Made by a program: the position numbers and the translations under genes. DNA of 29,472 bases, from the NCBI GenBank assembly GCA_002413305.1, contig DHWS01000122.1, forward strand, positions 7,283-36,754. The letters are read 5' to 3'. The DNA is from Actinobacteria bacterium UBA5176 (GTDB lineage Bacteria; Actinomycetota; UBA4738). Shown here in pieces: positions 1 to 8,028 of this stretch. The notes under the pieces are model-generated. The model ran no database searches, was not told the origin of the DNA, and saw nothing but the letters and a program-made list of their open reading frames with translations. How positions within the stretch are numbered: the first letter of the stretch is position 1; every line of letters starts with the position of its first letter.

Positions 1-134
1 GCCACCGGCGGGAATGGGACGCCGAGCCCCACGTGCTCCTGTTCGTTCCACGCGGCGCCGATGCCCAGCCACGCCCGCCCACCCGACAGGACGTCGAGCG
101 TGCTCACTGTTCGGAACTTGGTAGCCAGCCCGCC
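1..134 (-). pseudogene. Fragment of a luciferase-like (LLM) flavin oxidoreductase, runs off the left edge
   Basis: Read on the minus strand, this stretch gives the hallmark of the luciferase-like monooxygenase family: TLDVLSGGR, then WLGIGAAWN, EEH-like spacing and a VPFPP segment. This is the middle of such an enzyme, around the flavin/F420-binding region. Immediately upstream (135-137 on the minus strand) there is an in-frame TAG, and no start codon with a family-like N-terminus is present, so the first part of the gene is missing or frameshifted. The rest lies beyond position 1. From 138 to about 350 I see no supportable gene on either strand. The family match is from recognised motifs; that the gene is dead is inferred from the in-frame stop. 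Confidence 0.6.
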
Positions 135-350
135 CTACCGGCACAAATGGAAGCGACCCCGGCCAAGGCCTGAAGACCCGACCGGGGCCGCTGCTCGGCC
201 CCCGCTGGACGTTTGTCTACCTCGGCCAATGTAATCCTGCACCTGGCGGGCGGGTGCGGGTAGGGAACTCGGAGGTCAGCGAGCGCATCACATGACCACA
301 CGGGGCACGCGCCGACGAAGACCTGGCACGCGGCGGGCCCGCCAGCTGCC

Positions 351-905
351 CTACGGGCTCGCTATCGGGTCGTTGTCGTAGGCGACGTAGTGGCCTGACT
401 GCCGCAGAGCCCGCTCGTCGATCGCCAACGGGAAGGACTCGAGAAGCGTCATCCACTTACGCTTGGCCCCGAGCCGCGCCTCAACGGATGCCTCCCATCC
501 ATTCGCCGCGCTCACCACCCCGCCTGGTTTGCGGCTGAACTCGCAGCAGATTAACTGGGCTTCCCGCCCTCTCACCGGAATAGCGGTTGCCATCTCTCGG
601 CCGTCATCCGGCACGGGCAACGGCTGGACGCCGGGCCTAGTCGCCTCAAACGACAGTCGATACGTTCCTGACGGGCCAGACAGGCGCAGCTGCAGGTTGA
701 GTACGACGATCGGCGTGGGACCGTCGTTGTAGAACACGAGTGGAAGCACGATCAGAACCTGCCCCCCAGTGTCCGCGAACGCGAAACTTCTGGGGGGCCA
801 CGCGTGCAACGTACCGCGTCGCCAGTTCATCCACCAGAAGGTCCCTGTAGTGAACGCGAGAGCACAGCCGCTGATGGTGATCGCAATCCAGTTCCCGAAG
901 CTCAT
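351..905 (-). CDS. Hypothetical membrane-anchored protein
   Basis: A 184-residue protein of unknown function. The ATG at 905 is chosen because it puts a hydrophobic segment (NWIAITISGCALAFTTGTFW, residues about 4-23) right at the N-terminus, as a signal anchor. A longer frame back to 1046 adds a poor, Arg-rich leader. The anchor is followed by a basic WRRG stop-transfer patch. The rest looks like a beta-rich soluble domain with alternating hydrophobic strands (QVLIVLPLVFYNDGPTPIVV, then LQLRLSG). The pattern 'NDGPTPIVVLNLQLRL' resembles immunoglobulin-like domains of small exported proteins, but I do not recognise a named family. No convincing ribosome-binding site is visible. It is surrounded by gene remnants, so recent acquisition or rearrangement is likely. 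Confidence 0.55.
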   Translation of the reverse strand: MSFGNWIAITISGCALAFTTGTFWWMNWRRGTLHAWPPRSFAFADTGGQVLIVLPLVFYNDGPTPIVVLNLQLRLSGPSGTYRLSFEATRPGVQPLPVPDDGREMATAIPVRGREAQLICCEFSRKPGGVVSAANGWEASVEARLGAKRKWMTLLESFPLAIDERALRQSGHYVAYDNDPIASP

Positions 906-1068
906 CCCACCAACGACGATAGAAGATACGGAGCGGCCGTAGTACCAGACCGGGCCACCGATAGAGGCCCGGCCTGTAGGCAAGGCCCCTCGGAAGGCGC
1001 CCGATCCGATCAGGCGTCGGCGCTCGCTCAGCGCTGGCGCCTGCACTCAGGCCAGATATAAGGTAACA

Positions 1069-1245
1069 GTCAGGGTCTCTCGAAGGAACCCACACCTTGC
1101 CGCAGAGGGCGGTGATTGGGCGTGCCGTAGACCAGGGCGTGAGCCAGCTTGGACTTCTCGACGTAGTGGGCGAACCTGTCGTGGTCGCCGTCGAAGTCGA
1201 AGGTGGGCGGGGGAGTCGGGCAGACCTCGGGTGGGGCCGGGTCAT
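1069..1245 (-). pseudogene. DUF3039 gene remnant with two single-base frameshifts
   Basis: Two overlapping minus-strand frames together spell a DUF3039 protein, a small actinobacterial family of unknown function. The frame from the ATG at 1245 must gain one C in the run near 1238-1241 to enter a frame reading DGDHDRFAHYVEKSKLAHAL, then VYGTP. It must then lose one base at about 1116-1117 to return to the first frame, which reads ITALCGKVWVPSRDPD. FAHYV and ALCGKVWVPSRDP are the family signature. After DPD (1069) the family C-terminus, normally with a Cys pair, is replaced by unrelated sequence, so the end is also lost. It sits 31 bases from, and divergent to, the EVE-domain gene. The indels could be sequencing errors, but the missing C-terminus argues for a real pseudogene. 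Confidence 0.65.
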
Positions 1246-1276
1246 GGGGCTAAGCTGCGGGTGGGAGGCGGTTGTC

Positions 1277-1666
1277 ATGGGGCAGTATCTCTTCAACTTA
1301 TCGAAGAAGGGTGCCGCGAAGGGACAGACACTGCGGGAGCAGGCGTCTCAACTCTTGGCGCTGAAGATGTGGGGGGTCGGCGCTAAGACGCCGAACCGAA
1401 ACTCCTTCACCCCTGGCGACCGCGTGCTCATCTATGTGGGCGCCCCCGAGTTCGAGTTCATCGGGCACGCTGAGCTTGCGTCGGCGACACGTCAGTGGAC
1501 GCCGGAGGAAGCAGGGCGATACGCGGGGAGCTTCGACGGCGGCGTCTTGTTCAGCCAGACGCAGATCTGGGAGCACCCGGTGCCGATGAAGACCGTGCTA
1601 CCCGAGCTCGACCTCAAAGAGACCAACCCAAGAGCGATCGCGGCGGGCCGCTGCCGATGGCTCTGA
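1277..1666 (+). pseudogene. EVE-domain protein, C-terminally truncated at an IS21 remnant
   Basis: EVE domains are PUA-like folds thought to bind modified nucleotides. They are often found in defence or RNA-modification settings. The ATG at 1277 follows a good ribosome-binding site (GGGAGGCGG, 1261-1269) and begins GQYLFNLSKKG. Recognisable blocks are MWGVG, FTPGDRVLIYVG (residues about 44-55), FIGHAELAS, and IWEHPVPMKTVLPELDLKETNP (98-118). Family members continue with a further strand and helix of roughly 25-30 residues. Here the protein ends after nine unrelated residues, exactly where sequence related to IstB begins. The fold would lack its last strand, so function is doubtful. The domain call rests on motif memory; truncation is seen directly. 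Confidence 0.6.
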
Positions 1667-2390
1667 TCACCTCACCTACCTGCTGCAGGTCACCGAGCTC
1701 GAGCTCCTGGAGCGGGAGCGCAAGGCCGCGGAGCGACGGCTGAAGGCCGCACGGTTCCCCTCGCTCAAGTCCCTGGAGTCCTTCGACTTCGCAGCACGTC
1801 CATCGGTGAACAAGGCGCTTGTGGCCGAGCTCGCCCGCGGGGAGTTCATCGACCGGCGGGAGAACGTCCTGCTCGTCGGGAACCCCGGGACGGGCAAGAG
1901 CCACTTGGCGATCGCCCTTTCGGCCGCGGCCTGCGCCAGGGGCTACCGGGTGCGCTTCTTCCGGGTCACCGAGCTGGTCACGCTGCTGATCGAGGCCAGG
2001 GACGAACGCTCCCTGCTCGGGCTGCGAGCCCGCCTGGCCAAGCTCGACCTGCTGGTGCTGGACGAACTCGGCTACGTGCCGGCCTCCAAGGTGGGGGCGG
2101 AGCTGCTGTTCGACGTCATCTCCACCGCCTACGAGCGAACGAGCCTAATGGTCACCACCAACCTGCCGTTCGATCACTGGACCGAGGTGCTCGGGTCGGA
2201 ACGCCTCACCGGGGCGACCCTTGATCGCCTGACCCACCGGTGCCAGATCATCGAGACAAAAGGAGAGAGCTACCGGCTGCGCGACGCCAAAGCAAGGATC
2301 CGCAAGCAAGGGCCCTCACGCGAAGCAGCCCCGCCCGGGTCCGGTGCCGATGCTCCCAGAGCACTGGAAGGAGGTCCCCGAACCCGTTAG
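1665..2390 (+). pseudogene. istB: IS21-family IstB ATPase, 5'-truncated
   Basis: IstB is the AAA+ helper of IS21-family transposition; it partners the IstA transposase. From 1665 the frame reads DHLTYLLQVTELELLERER, then KAAERRLKAARFPSLKSLESFDF, typical of IstB from about residue 35-45 onward. It continues through Walker A (GNPGTGKSHLA, near 1879-1911), Walker B (LDLLVLDELGY), a TTNLPF sensor region and the C-terminal LTHRCQIIETKGESYRL. The first 35-45 residues and all of istA are absent upstream, where EVE sequence is found instead. A GTG at 1806 could start a shorter protein that keeps the ATPase core, but without IstA it could not move the element. The stop is at 2388-2390, shortly before the element's terminal repeats. 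Confidence 0.85.
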
Positions 2391-2404
2391 CATCCCACCC
2401 AGGT

Positions 2405-2453
2405 GCTGTCGTTTTCGACCGGCCACCGCTGTCGTTTTCGACCGGCGTTCTCA
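2405..2453 (+). mobile_element. Right end of the IS21-family element, with two terminal repeats
   Basis: Two identical 19-base copies of GCTGTCGTTTTCGACCGGC lie at 2405-2423 and 2428-2446, 23 bases apart. Multiple internal terminal repeats of this type are typical of IS21-family ends, where IstA binds. Read inward on the minus strand, the end would start TGAGAACGCCGG, giving the family's terminal TG dinucleotide at 2452-2453. No matching left end was found in the window, so this is a remnant. The outer boundary is inferred. Confidence 0.65.
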
Positions 2454-2665
2454 CCCGAACTAACGATTCGGGATACTAGTCATTCCAGGCCATTTTCCCC
2501 AGCCCGTAATCCGATCCGAAAGCCTCCGCGAACGCTCGGGTGATTCACAGGAAGTCGCGAGAGCCCGAGGAGGTGAGGAGCGCTTCACCCGTGCGGCCGG
2601 GGGATGGCACGGGAAGGCCCGCAACGTCTGCCCGCATCTGGTAGTTCGAAAGGGGGTGTTCCGCC

Positions 2666-4114
2666 TTGCCATTCCTTGGCAAGCGATTCCGCCAGGCGGC
2701 AGTGGCCGCGGCAGCGACCGTGGCACTGGCGTCGGGCCTGCTCGCCGGCTTGGCGCCGGCTACAAGCCACGCGTCGAGCCACCGCGAAGCGCCGCTCGTC
2801 GCCGCGGATCCACAGGTGGACGGCACCGACTTGTACGCGTTCGTCAGCCCGGACAAGCCGGGCACGGTGTCGATCATCAGCAACTGGATCCCGTTCGAGA
2901 ACCCGGCCGGAGGACCGAACTTCTACTCGTTCGCGCCGGGCGTCAATTACGACATCAACATCGACAACAACGGTGACGCCAAGCCGGAGATCATCTACCG
3001 GTGGATCTTCACCAACCACTACCGCAACACCGACACGTTCCTGTACAACACGGGCGTCGTCAACCACCTGACCGACTCGACGCTGAACTTCTTCCAGACG
3101 TACGACCTGCTCCGGATCACGGGGGGCGGCACGACCACCCTCCTCCACGACGCGCTGGTGGCCCCGTCCGACGTGGGCGACGCGTCGATGCCAGACTACG
3201 CCACCCTGTCGCAGGAAGCGACCCACACCGGTCCCTGCGGCGGATGCAAGTTCTGGGCCGGGCAGGCCGACGACCCGTTCTTCCTCGACCTCCGGGTGTT
3301 CGACCTCCTGTACGGGGCGAACTTCGGCGAGGTGGGACACGACTCACTGGCCGGGTTCAACGTCAACTCCTTCGCCATGCAGGTCCCGAAGAAGGACCTG
3401 ACGTTCCGTGGAGACGGCTCGGGCATCGTCGGGATCTGGACGACGGCCGAGCGTCAGAGCATCAGGGTCCAGGCCAGCGACGGTAGCCAGTCGTTCAGCG
3501 GCAGCTTCGTTCAGGTCTCGCGCCTGGGCAACCCGCTCGTGAACGAGGTCGTCGTGCCGGTGGGGCTGAAGGACCACTTCAACGCCTCCCAGCCCATCAA
3601 CGACGCGCAGTTCGGGCCGAAGGTCGCCACGTTCGGGCAGGACCCGAACGACCTCCCCGCGGTGATCAACGCCGTGTACGGCCTGCCGATCCCGGACTGC
3701 GACGGCAACCCGAACGACGGCAACGTCGACCGGAGCTGCGACCTGGTGCCGGTGTTCCTGACCGGGCTCGCCGGGCTCAACCAGCCACCATCGGTCGTGG
3801 GCTCGGAGATGCTCCGCCTGAACATGAACACCCCGCCGTGCACGTCGAACTGCTCGACGCTCGGCGTGATCGCCGGTGACAACGCCGGGTACCCGAACGG
3901 GCGCCGGCTGCAGGACGACGTCATCGACATCGCGCTGCGAGTGGTCGAGGGTTGCCTGATCGGCGGGGACAGCTGCACGTCCGGCGCCTTCGCCACCCTC
4001 GGTGACGGCGTCAACCAGAACGACGTGCCGTTCCGGAGCAAGTTCCCGTACCTGGCGCTGCCGCACTCGGGGTCCAGCACGACCCTGACGGCGAGCTTCA
4101 TCCGCCGCGTCTAG
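2666..4114 (+). CDS. Secreted DUF4331 domain protein
   Basis: A 482-residue exported protein of the DUF4331 family, whose function is unknown. It starts with TTG at 2666, behind a strong GAAAGGGGG site (2648-2656); no better start is available. The N-terminus is a signal peptide: basic FLGKRFRQ, an Ala-rich core and a likely cut after SHA near residue 36. The mature protein opens with the family hallmark SSHREAP, then DPQVDGTDLYAFVSPD. A DNNGDAKPEI segment (about residues 100-109) looks like an acidic metal-binding loop common in the family. Four to five Cys pairs late in the protein (for example CDGNPNDGNVDRSC and CTSNC) suggest disulfides outside the cell. It is followed by a hairpin and then the TPR-NicO pair. 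Confidence 0.9.
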   Translation: MPFLGKRFRQAAVAAAATVALASGLLAGLAPATSHASSHREAPLVAADPQVDGTDLYAFVSPDKPGTVSIISNWIPFENPAGGPNFYSFAPGVNYDINIDNNGDAKPEIIYRWIFTNHYRNTDTFLYNTGVVNHLTDSTLNFFQTYDLLRITGGGTTTLLHDALVAPSDVGDASMPDYATLSQEATHTGPCGGCKFWAGQADDPFFLDLRVFDLLYGANFGEVGHDSLAGFNVNSFAMQVPKKDLTFRGDGSGIVGIWTTAERQSIRVQASDGSQSFSGSFVQVSRLGNPLVNEVVVPVGLKDHFNASQPINDAQFGPKVATFGQDPNDLPAVINAVYGLPIPDCDGNPNDGNVDRSCDLVPVFLTGLAGLNQPPSVVGSEMLRLNMNTPPCTSNCSTLGVIAGDNAGYPNGRRLQDDVIDIALRVVEGCLIGGDSCTSGAFATLGDGVNQNDVPFRSKFPYLALPHSGSSTTLTASFIRRV

Positions 4115-4145
4115 GACGACCGGAGAGCACGCACACATGGACATC

Positions 4146-4176
4146 GGAGGGGTCCGGCCGGGTGCCGGGCCCCTCC
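4146..4176 (+). terminator. 13-bp hairpin between the DUF4331 and TPR genes
   Basis: GGAGGGGTCCGGC (4146-4158) pairs with GCCGGGCCCCTCC (4164-4176) around a 5-base loop, with a single G-U pair. It lies 31 bases after the DUF4331 stop and 20 bases before the TPR start codon. There is no T-run, as is common in high-GC actinobacteria. It may terminate most transcripts or protect the 3' end of the upstream mRNA, making DUF4331 more abundant than the downstream genes. It also argues against an upstream ATG at 4137 as the TPR start. Confidence 0.6.
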
Positions 4177-4196
4177 CTGCCCACCGAGGAGGCGAC

Positions 4197-5567
4197 GTGT
4201 CGAAGCGGGCCCAGCGAGTGGTGCTGGTGGCGGGCATGGCGGTGGCGGCGATGTTCGTCGCCGGCGGGATCGGCCTGTTCAAGGCGGTGGGGACGGGGGA
4301 TGGGAACGGTACGGGTGGTTCCGCCCAGGCCGCATCGGACCAAGCCGCGCGGGCTGCCGCGGCCGCCGCCCAGCCCCTGGTGCCGGGCGCCCCGCTCGCC
4401 CAGCAGATCCAGAGCCTCCAGCTCCGGCTGAAGGCCTTCCCGAAGGACCAGCGGTCGTGGGCCGACCTCGGCCTGGCGTACGTCCAGCAGGCCCGGGTGA
4501 CCGCCGACCCGGCCTTCTATCCGAAGGCCCAAGGCGTGCTCCAGCGGTCGCTGAGGCTGCAGCCGACCGGGAATCTCGACGCCGACACGGGGATGGCCGC
4601 CCTCGCCGCGGCCCGGCACGATTTCTCCGGCGCGCTGTCCTGGGGCCAGAAGGGAGAAGTCGTCGACCCCGGCAACGCCAACATCCACGCGATCACCGGC
4701 GACGCCCTGGTGGAGCTGGGGCGCTACCCGGAGGCATTCGGGGAGTTCCAGAAGGCGGTCGACCTGAAGCCCGATCTCGCGACGTACTCGCGGGGCTCCT
4801 ACGCGCTCGAGCTCCAAGGAGACGGTGCCGACGCCCGAAGGGCCATGGAGCTGGCGCTCAGCGCTGCGGCGTCAGCGGCCGACCAGGCCTGGGCGGACAA
4901 CCAGCTCGGTGAGCTCGCCTTCAACCGGGGAGACGTGGCCGGGGCCCGGCGGTCCTACCTGCTGGCCACCCGGACCGATCCGACGTTCGTCCCACCGTTC
5001 GCCGGCTTGGCCAAGGTGGAGGCGGCCGAAGGGAAGATCACCGACGCCATCCGGGACTACGCGTCGGTGGTGCAGCGCTATCCACTTCCCGAGTACGTGA
5101 TCGCGCTGCACGACCTGTACCAGGTCGACGGGCAGGCCTCGCAGGCCGCTCGGGAGCTCGGGCTGCTCCGGGTCGAAGAGCAGCTGTTCCGGTCCAACGG
5201 CGTGGATATGGACCTCGAGATCGCGCAGTACAACGCGGATCACGGGCTCGACCTGGCGGACGGCCTGGCCGCCGCCCAGGCGGAATGGGGCCGCCGGCAG
5301 GCCATCAACGTGGCCGATGCGCTGGCCTGGGAGCTGTACGCGAACGGCCGGGCCGCCGAGGCGCTGCCCTACGCGAACCGGGCGCTCGCCCTGGGGACGC
5401 GCAACGCCCTGTTCTTCTTCCACCGGGGGATGATCGAAGGGGCGCTGGGGCAGACGCCGGCGGCCCGCGCCGACCTTCGGACCGCCCTGTCGATCAACCC
5501 GTCCTTCTCGGTGCTGTGGTCGAAGACGGCCGCGGACACGCTGGCGGCTCTGGGAGGGAAGGCGTGA
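4197..5567 (+). CDS. Membrane-anchored tetratricopeptide repeat protein
   Basis: A 456-residue protein starting at the GTG at 4197, which has a GAGGAGG site six bases upstream. A longer frame from 4137 would run through the hairpin and lacks such a site. Residues about 8-30 form a transmembrane signal anchor (RVVLVAGMAVAAMFVAGGIG), followed by a Gly/Ala-rich linker. The rest is helical TPR repeats, seen as recurring W/A-x-LG-x-A-Y and AL...P-x-N patterns: RSWADLGLAYVQQA, GDALVELGRYPEAFGEFQKA, FFFHRGMIEGALG. These would form an extracytoplasmic superhelix for protein-protein contact. Its stop overlaps the start of the nickel/cobalt transporter gene by four bases (GTGA), so the two are translationally coupled. 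No enzymatic motif is seen. Confidence 0.85.
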   Translation: MSKRAQRVVLVAGMAVAAMFVAGGIGLFKAVGTGDGNGTGGSAQAASDQAARAAAAAAQPLVPGAPLAQQIQSLQLRLKAFPKDQRSWADLGLAYVQQARVTADPAFYPKAQGVLQRSLRLQPTGNLDADTGMAALAAARHDFSGALSWGQKGEVVDPGNANIHAITGDALVELGRYPEAFGEFQKAVDLKPDLATYSRGSYALELQGDGADARRAMELALSAAASAADQAWADNQLGELAFNRGDVAGARRSYLLATRTDPTFVPPFAGLAKVEAAEGKITDAIRDYASVVQRYPLPEYVIALHDLYQVDGQASQAARELGLLRVEEQLFRSNGVDMDLEIAQYNADHGLDLADGLAAAQAEWGRRQAINVADALAWELYANGRAAEALPYANRALALGTRNALFFFHRGMIEGALGQTPAARADLRTALSINPSFSVLWSKTAADTLAALGGKA

Positions 5568-7093
5568 GGCGGCTGGCGGCGGTGTTCGGGCTGACCTTCA
5601 GCCTGTTCGCCGGGGCGGCGTTCCTGGCCGCCGGACCCGCGTCGGCGCACCCCCTGGGCAACTTCACGGTGAACCGGTACAGCGGGCTGGATCTGGCGCC
5701 CGGCCGGGTCACCGTCGCCTACGTCCTCGACATGGCCGAGATCCCCACCTACCAGGAGATGGCCAACACCGACGCCGACGGGGACGGCACGGCCAGCCCT
5801 TCTGAGCGCCAAGCCTGGGCCAACCGGGAGGCACCGACGATCCTCGCCGGTCTCTCGCTGGAGGTCGGCGGGCGCCCCGTGACGCTTCGCGCCGAGGCCG
5901 ATTCCATGGTCTTCCGGGCGGGCCAGGCCGGACTGCCGATCCTTCGGTTCGTGGCCACCTATCGGGGCACGCTCCCGTCCGCCACCGGTTCGATCTCCTA
6001 CCGGGACGGCAACTTCGCCGACCGGATCGGGTGGAAGGAGATCACCGCGCGGTCCGAGAAAGGGATCTCGTTGACCGGGCTGCGGGTGCCGTCGGTGAGC
6101 GTGAGCCGGACGCTGCTCGCCTACCCGAAGGACCTGCTGGCCAGCCCGCTGGACGTGACCGGGACGAGCTTCGCCTTCCAGCCGGGATCAGGCACCGGGC
6201 CGGCGGCCCGAAGCGGACGAGCTCCCGAAGTAGGAGGTACGGTCACCGGGGCGCCCATCTCGAGCGGTGGGTCGTTCGCGAAGCTGGTGGATTGGCGGTT
6301 GACCCCGCTGATCCTGCTCGGGTCGCTGCTGCTGGCGGTCGGGTTCGGCGCCGTGCACGCTCTGGGGCCGGGGCACGGCAAGACGATCACCGCGGCGTAC
6401 CTGGTGGGCGCGGGGGCGAAGAAGCGCCAGGCCATGGTGGTCGGCCTGGCGGTGTCGCTCATGCATACGGGCTCGGTGCTCGCACTGGGGCTGGTCTTCC
6501 TGGTGCTGGCCAAGTCGTTCCCGCCGGAGCGGATCTATCCGTGGCTGGAGTTGGTAACCGGCCTCGTGGCGCTGGGGCTGGGGACGGGGCTGCTCGTAGT
6601 GCGGGTGCGGGCCCGGCGCCGGGGCCTCGACCCGTGGCATCCGCACACGCATCCGTGGGACCGGCCGGCCATCGCGGGCGGCGCGGTCGACGTCCTGCCC
6701 GACGTGGGGACAGCGCACGCGCATCCGCACGTCGAACACGAGCACGAGGGGCCCCACGGGCACGGGTCGAGTTCGACGCCGCCGGTCTCCGCGCCCCGCC
6801 TGCTGGCGCTGGCCGTGGCGGGGGGCATCCTGCCCTCTCCGACCGCGTTCGTCGTGCTTCTTGGGGCCGTGCGCGCCCACCGGATCGGCTACGGGCTGTC
6901 GCTCATCCTGGCGTTCAGCGTGGGCCTGGCGACGGCGCTGGTGTTCGTCGGACTGTTCGCGCTTCGGGCCCGGACGGCCATCTCCCGCCGCCTGAAGACG
7001 AGGTGGCTGGGCCTGCTTCCCATCGGCTCAGCGGCCCTGATCCTGGGGTTCGGCCTGTTCTTCTTCACCCGAGGGCTGTACCGGGTGGCCTGA
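5564..7093 (+). CDS. NicO-type nickel/cobalt transporter with an N-terminal extracytoplasmic domain
   Basis: A 509-residue membrane protein of the NicO/RcnA-like superfamily. The GTG at 5564 overlaps the upstream stop and begins a signal peptide ending PASA-HPLGN (cut near residue 28). Residues 30 to about 230 form an extracytoplasmic domain. It contains a perfect EF-hand-type loop, D70-x-D-x-D-G-T-x-S-x-x-E81. The transporter part follows, with the diagnostic HALGPGHGKT motif on the first core helix (about residues 265-275), a second His helix (SLMHTGSVLALG) and a long His-rich cytoplasmic or periplasmic loop (HPHTHPW, HAHPHVEHEHE, HGHG). The final helices include GGILPSPTAFVVLLGA. The metal could be Ni2+ or Co2+, for uptake or export; the sequence does not decide. 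It is coupled to the TPR gene. Confidence 0.82.
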   Translation: MRRLAAVFGLTFSLFAGAAFLAAGPASAHPLGNFTVNRYSGLDLAPGRVTVAYVLDMAEIPTYQEMANTDADGDGTASPSERQAWANREAPTILAGLSLEVGGRPVTLRAEADSMVFRAGQAGLPILRFVATYRGTLPSATGSISYRDGNFADRIGWKEITARSEKGISLTGLRVPSVSVSRTLLAYPKDLLASPLDVTGTSFAFQPGSGTGPAARSGRAPEVGGTVTGAPISSGGSFAKLVDWRLTPLILLGSLLLAVGFGAVHALGPGHGKTITAAYLVGAGAKKRQAMVVGLAVSLMHTGSVLALGLVFLVLAKSFPPERIYPWLELVTGLVALGLGTGLLVVRVRARRRGLDPWHPHTHPWDRPAIAGGAVDVLPDVGTAHAHPHVEHEHEGPHGHGSSSTPPVSAPRLLALAVAGGILPSPTAFVVLLGAVRAHRIGYGLSLILAFSVGLATALVFVGLFALRARTAISRRLKTRWLGLLPIGSAALILGFGLFFFTRGLYRVA

Positions 7094-7133
7094 ACGAGGC
7101 CGAACCGACGGATGAGGCCGGGCCCCACATAGC

Positions 7134-7162
7134 GAGGAGGCCGCAGGGGATGCGGCCTCCTC
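7134..7162. terminator. Bidirectional terminator hairpin
   Basis: A perfect 12-bp stem, GAGGAGGCCGCA (7134-7145) with TGCGGCCTCCTC (7151-7162), closes a GGGGA loop. It lies 41 bases after the transporter stop and between convergent genes, so it can serve both the nicO-type gene and the anti-sigma gene. No T-run follows. The remaining bases up to 7299 show nothing else that I can support. Confidence 0.7.
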
Positions 7163-7299
7163 AGATTCGCGCCCAGCCGGTTGCACCGGTGGGCGCTCGT
7201 CCGGCCTTGCAGAGAAGGGGGATGCTTCTCACTTCCTGTTCGACGGGCGTTCCGGGATGGTTCATGCGAGGGCGGACTTTTTTCGGGCCGAACCGGCGG

Positions 7300-8028
7300 C
7301 TACAGCGAGGCCCGGACCACGTGCCGGTCGGAGGGCGAGGTGCTGCCACGGGCCGGCTCCTCGGTGATGAGCAGGCCGTCGTAGCGACGTGCGTCGACCT
7401 CGATCCGGATCAGCACGACCCCTCGCTCAGGGAGGAACGTCCCCACGCTGGCGAACTGCCCCCCCTTGACCAGCCACACCTGGTAGACCCGGTCGCCGGA
7501 TGGGTTCGGCATGGAGCCGAACAGGTACAGGCGGGGGCGGCCGGGGATGTACGCCGCGGCCAGCGACACGGGGACGGCCTGAGCGGTCCGCTCGGCGGAG
7601 AGCGTCACTACGTGCGACTGTGCGTGGCTGACCGTGGCGAGGACCTCGGTGGTTCGAACCTGCCGCTGCTCGGCCTCGTTGACCCGGTGGGACAGGTGCG
7701 CGGTCCACGTTCCCAGGCCCGCCACCATGGCCACCACGACGGCCACGGCCGCCGCTCGTGTCCAGATCGGCGCCCGGTGGTTGCGCAGGTCCCTCCGCAG
7801 CCGGACCCCGAGCAGGCGGGGAGGGCGGGACGGCGAGGCGGCCAGGGCGAGGTCGCCGGTGACGGCCTGGAACCGGTCCAGCAGCTCGCGACAGGAGGCG
7901 CACTCGGGAAGATGGGCACCGAGCAGGGCCTCGATCCGGACCGCCTCGACCTCGTCCAGCGCGTGGAGGGCGTAACCAGCCAGGGCCTCCTCGATCGCCT
8001 GGTGGTCCGCGCTCGGCTCTTGGCTCAT
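7300..8028 (-). CDS. Zinc-binding anti-sigma factor, RskA type
   Basis: A 242-residue single-pass membrane protein predicted to hold the adjacent ECF sigma factor inactive. The N-terminal cytoplasmic anti-sigma domain has the ZAS signature H39-x3-C43-x2-C46 (HLPECASC). A transmembrane helix follows at about residues 91-110. The outer part (about 130-240) matches the RskA C-terminal domain, with LAAAYIPGRPRLYLFGSMPNPSGDR-like and YQVWLVKGGQFASVGTF-like strands. Its start overlaps the sigma factor stop by four bases (ATGA), so the two are made together. In this family, regulated proteolysis of the anti-sigma factor releases the sigma factor. The inducing signal is unknown here. Confidence 0.9.
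   Translation of the reverse strand: MSQEPSADHQAIEEALAGYALHALDEVEAVRIEALLGAHLPECASCRELLDRFQAVTGDLALAASPSRPPRLLGVRLRRDLRNHRAPIWTRAAAVAVVVAMVAGLGTWTAHLSHRVNEAEQRQVRTTEVLATVSHAQSHVVTLSAERTAQAVPVSLAAAYIPGRPRLYLFGSMPNPSGDRVYQVWLVKGGQFASVGTFLPERGVVLIRIEVDARRYDGLLITEEPARGSTSPSDRHVVRASL

Noticed and set aside
2544..2552. GTGATTCAC as a third Rex site before the DUF4331 gene
   Set aside because: It is just nine bases, without the N4 gap or full half-sites of the Rex consensus.
4137..4196. ATG at 4137 as the start of the TPR protein
   Set aside because: The stretch holds a strong hairpin, and the GTG at 4197 has a better ribosome-binding site and gives a normal signal anchor.
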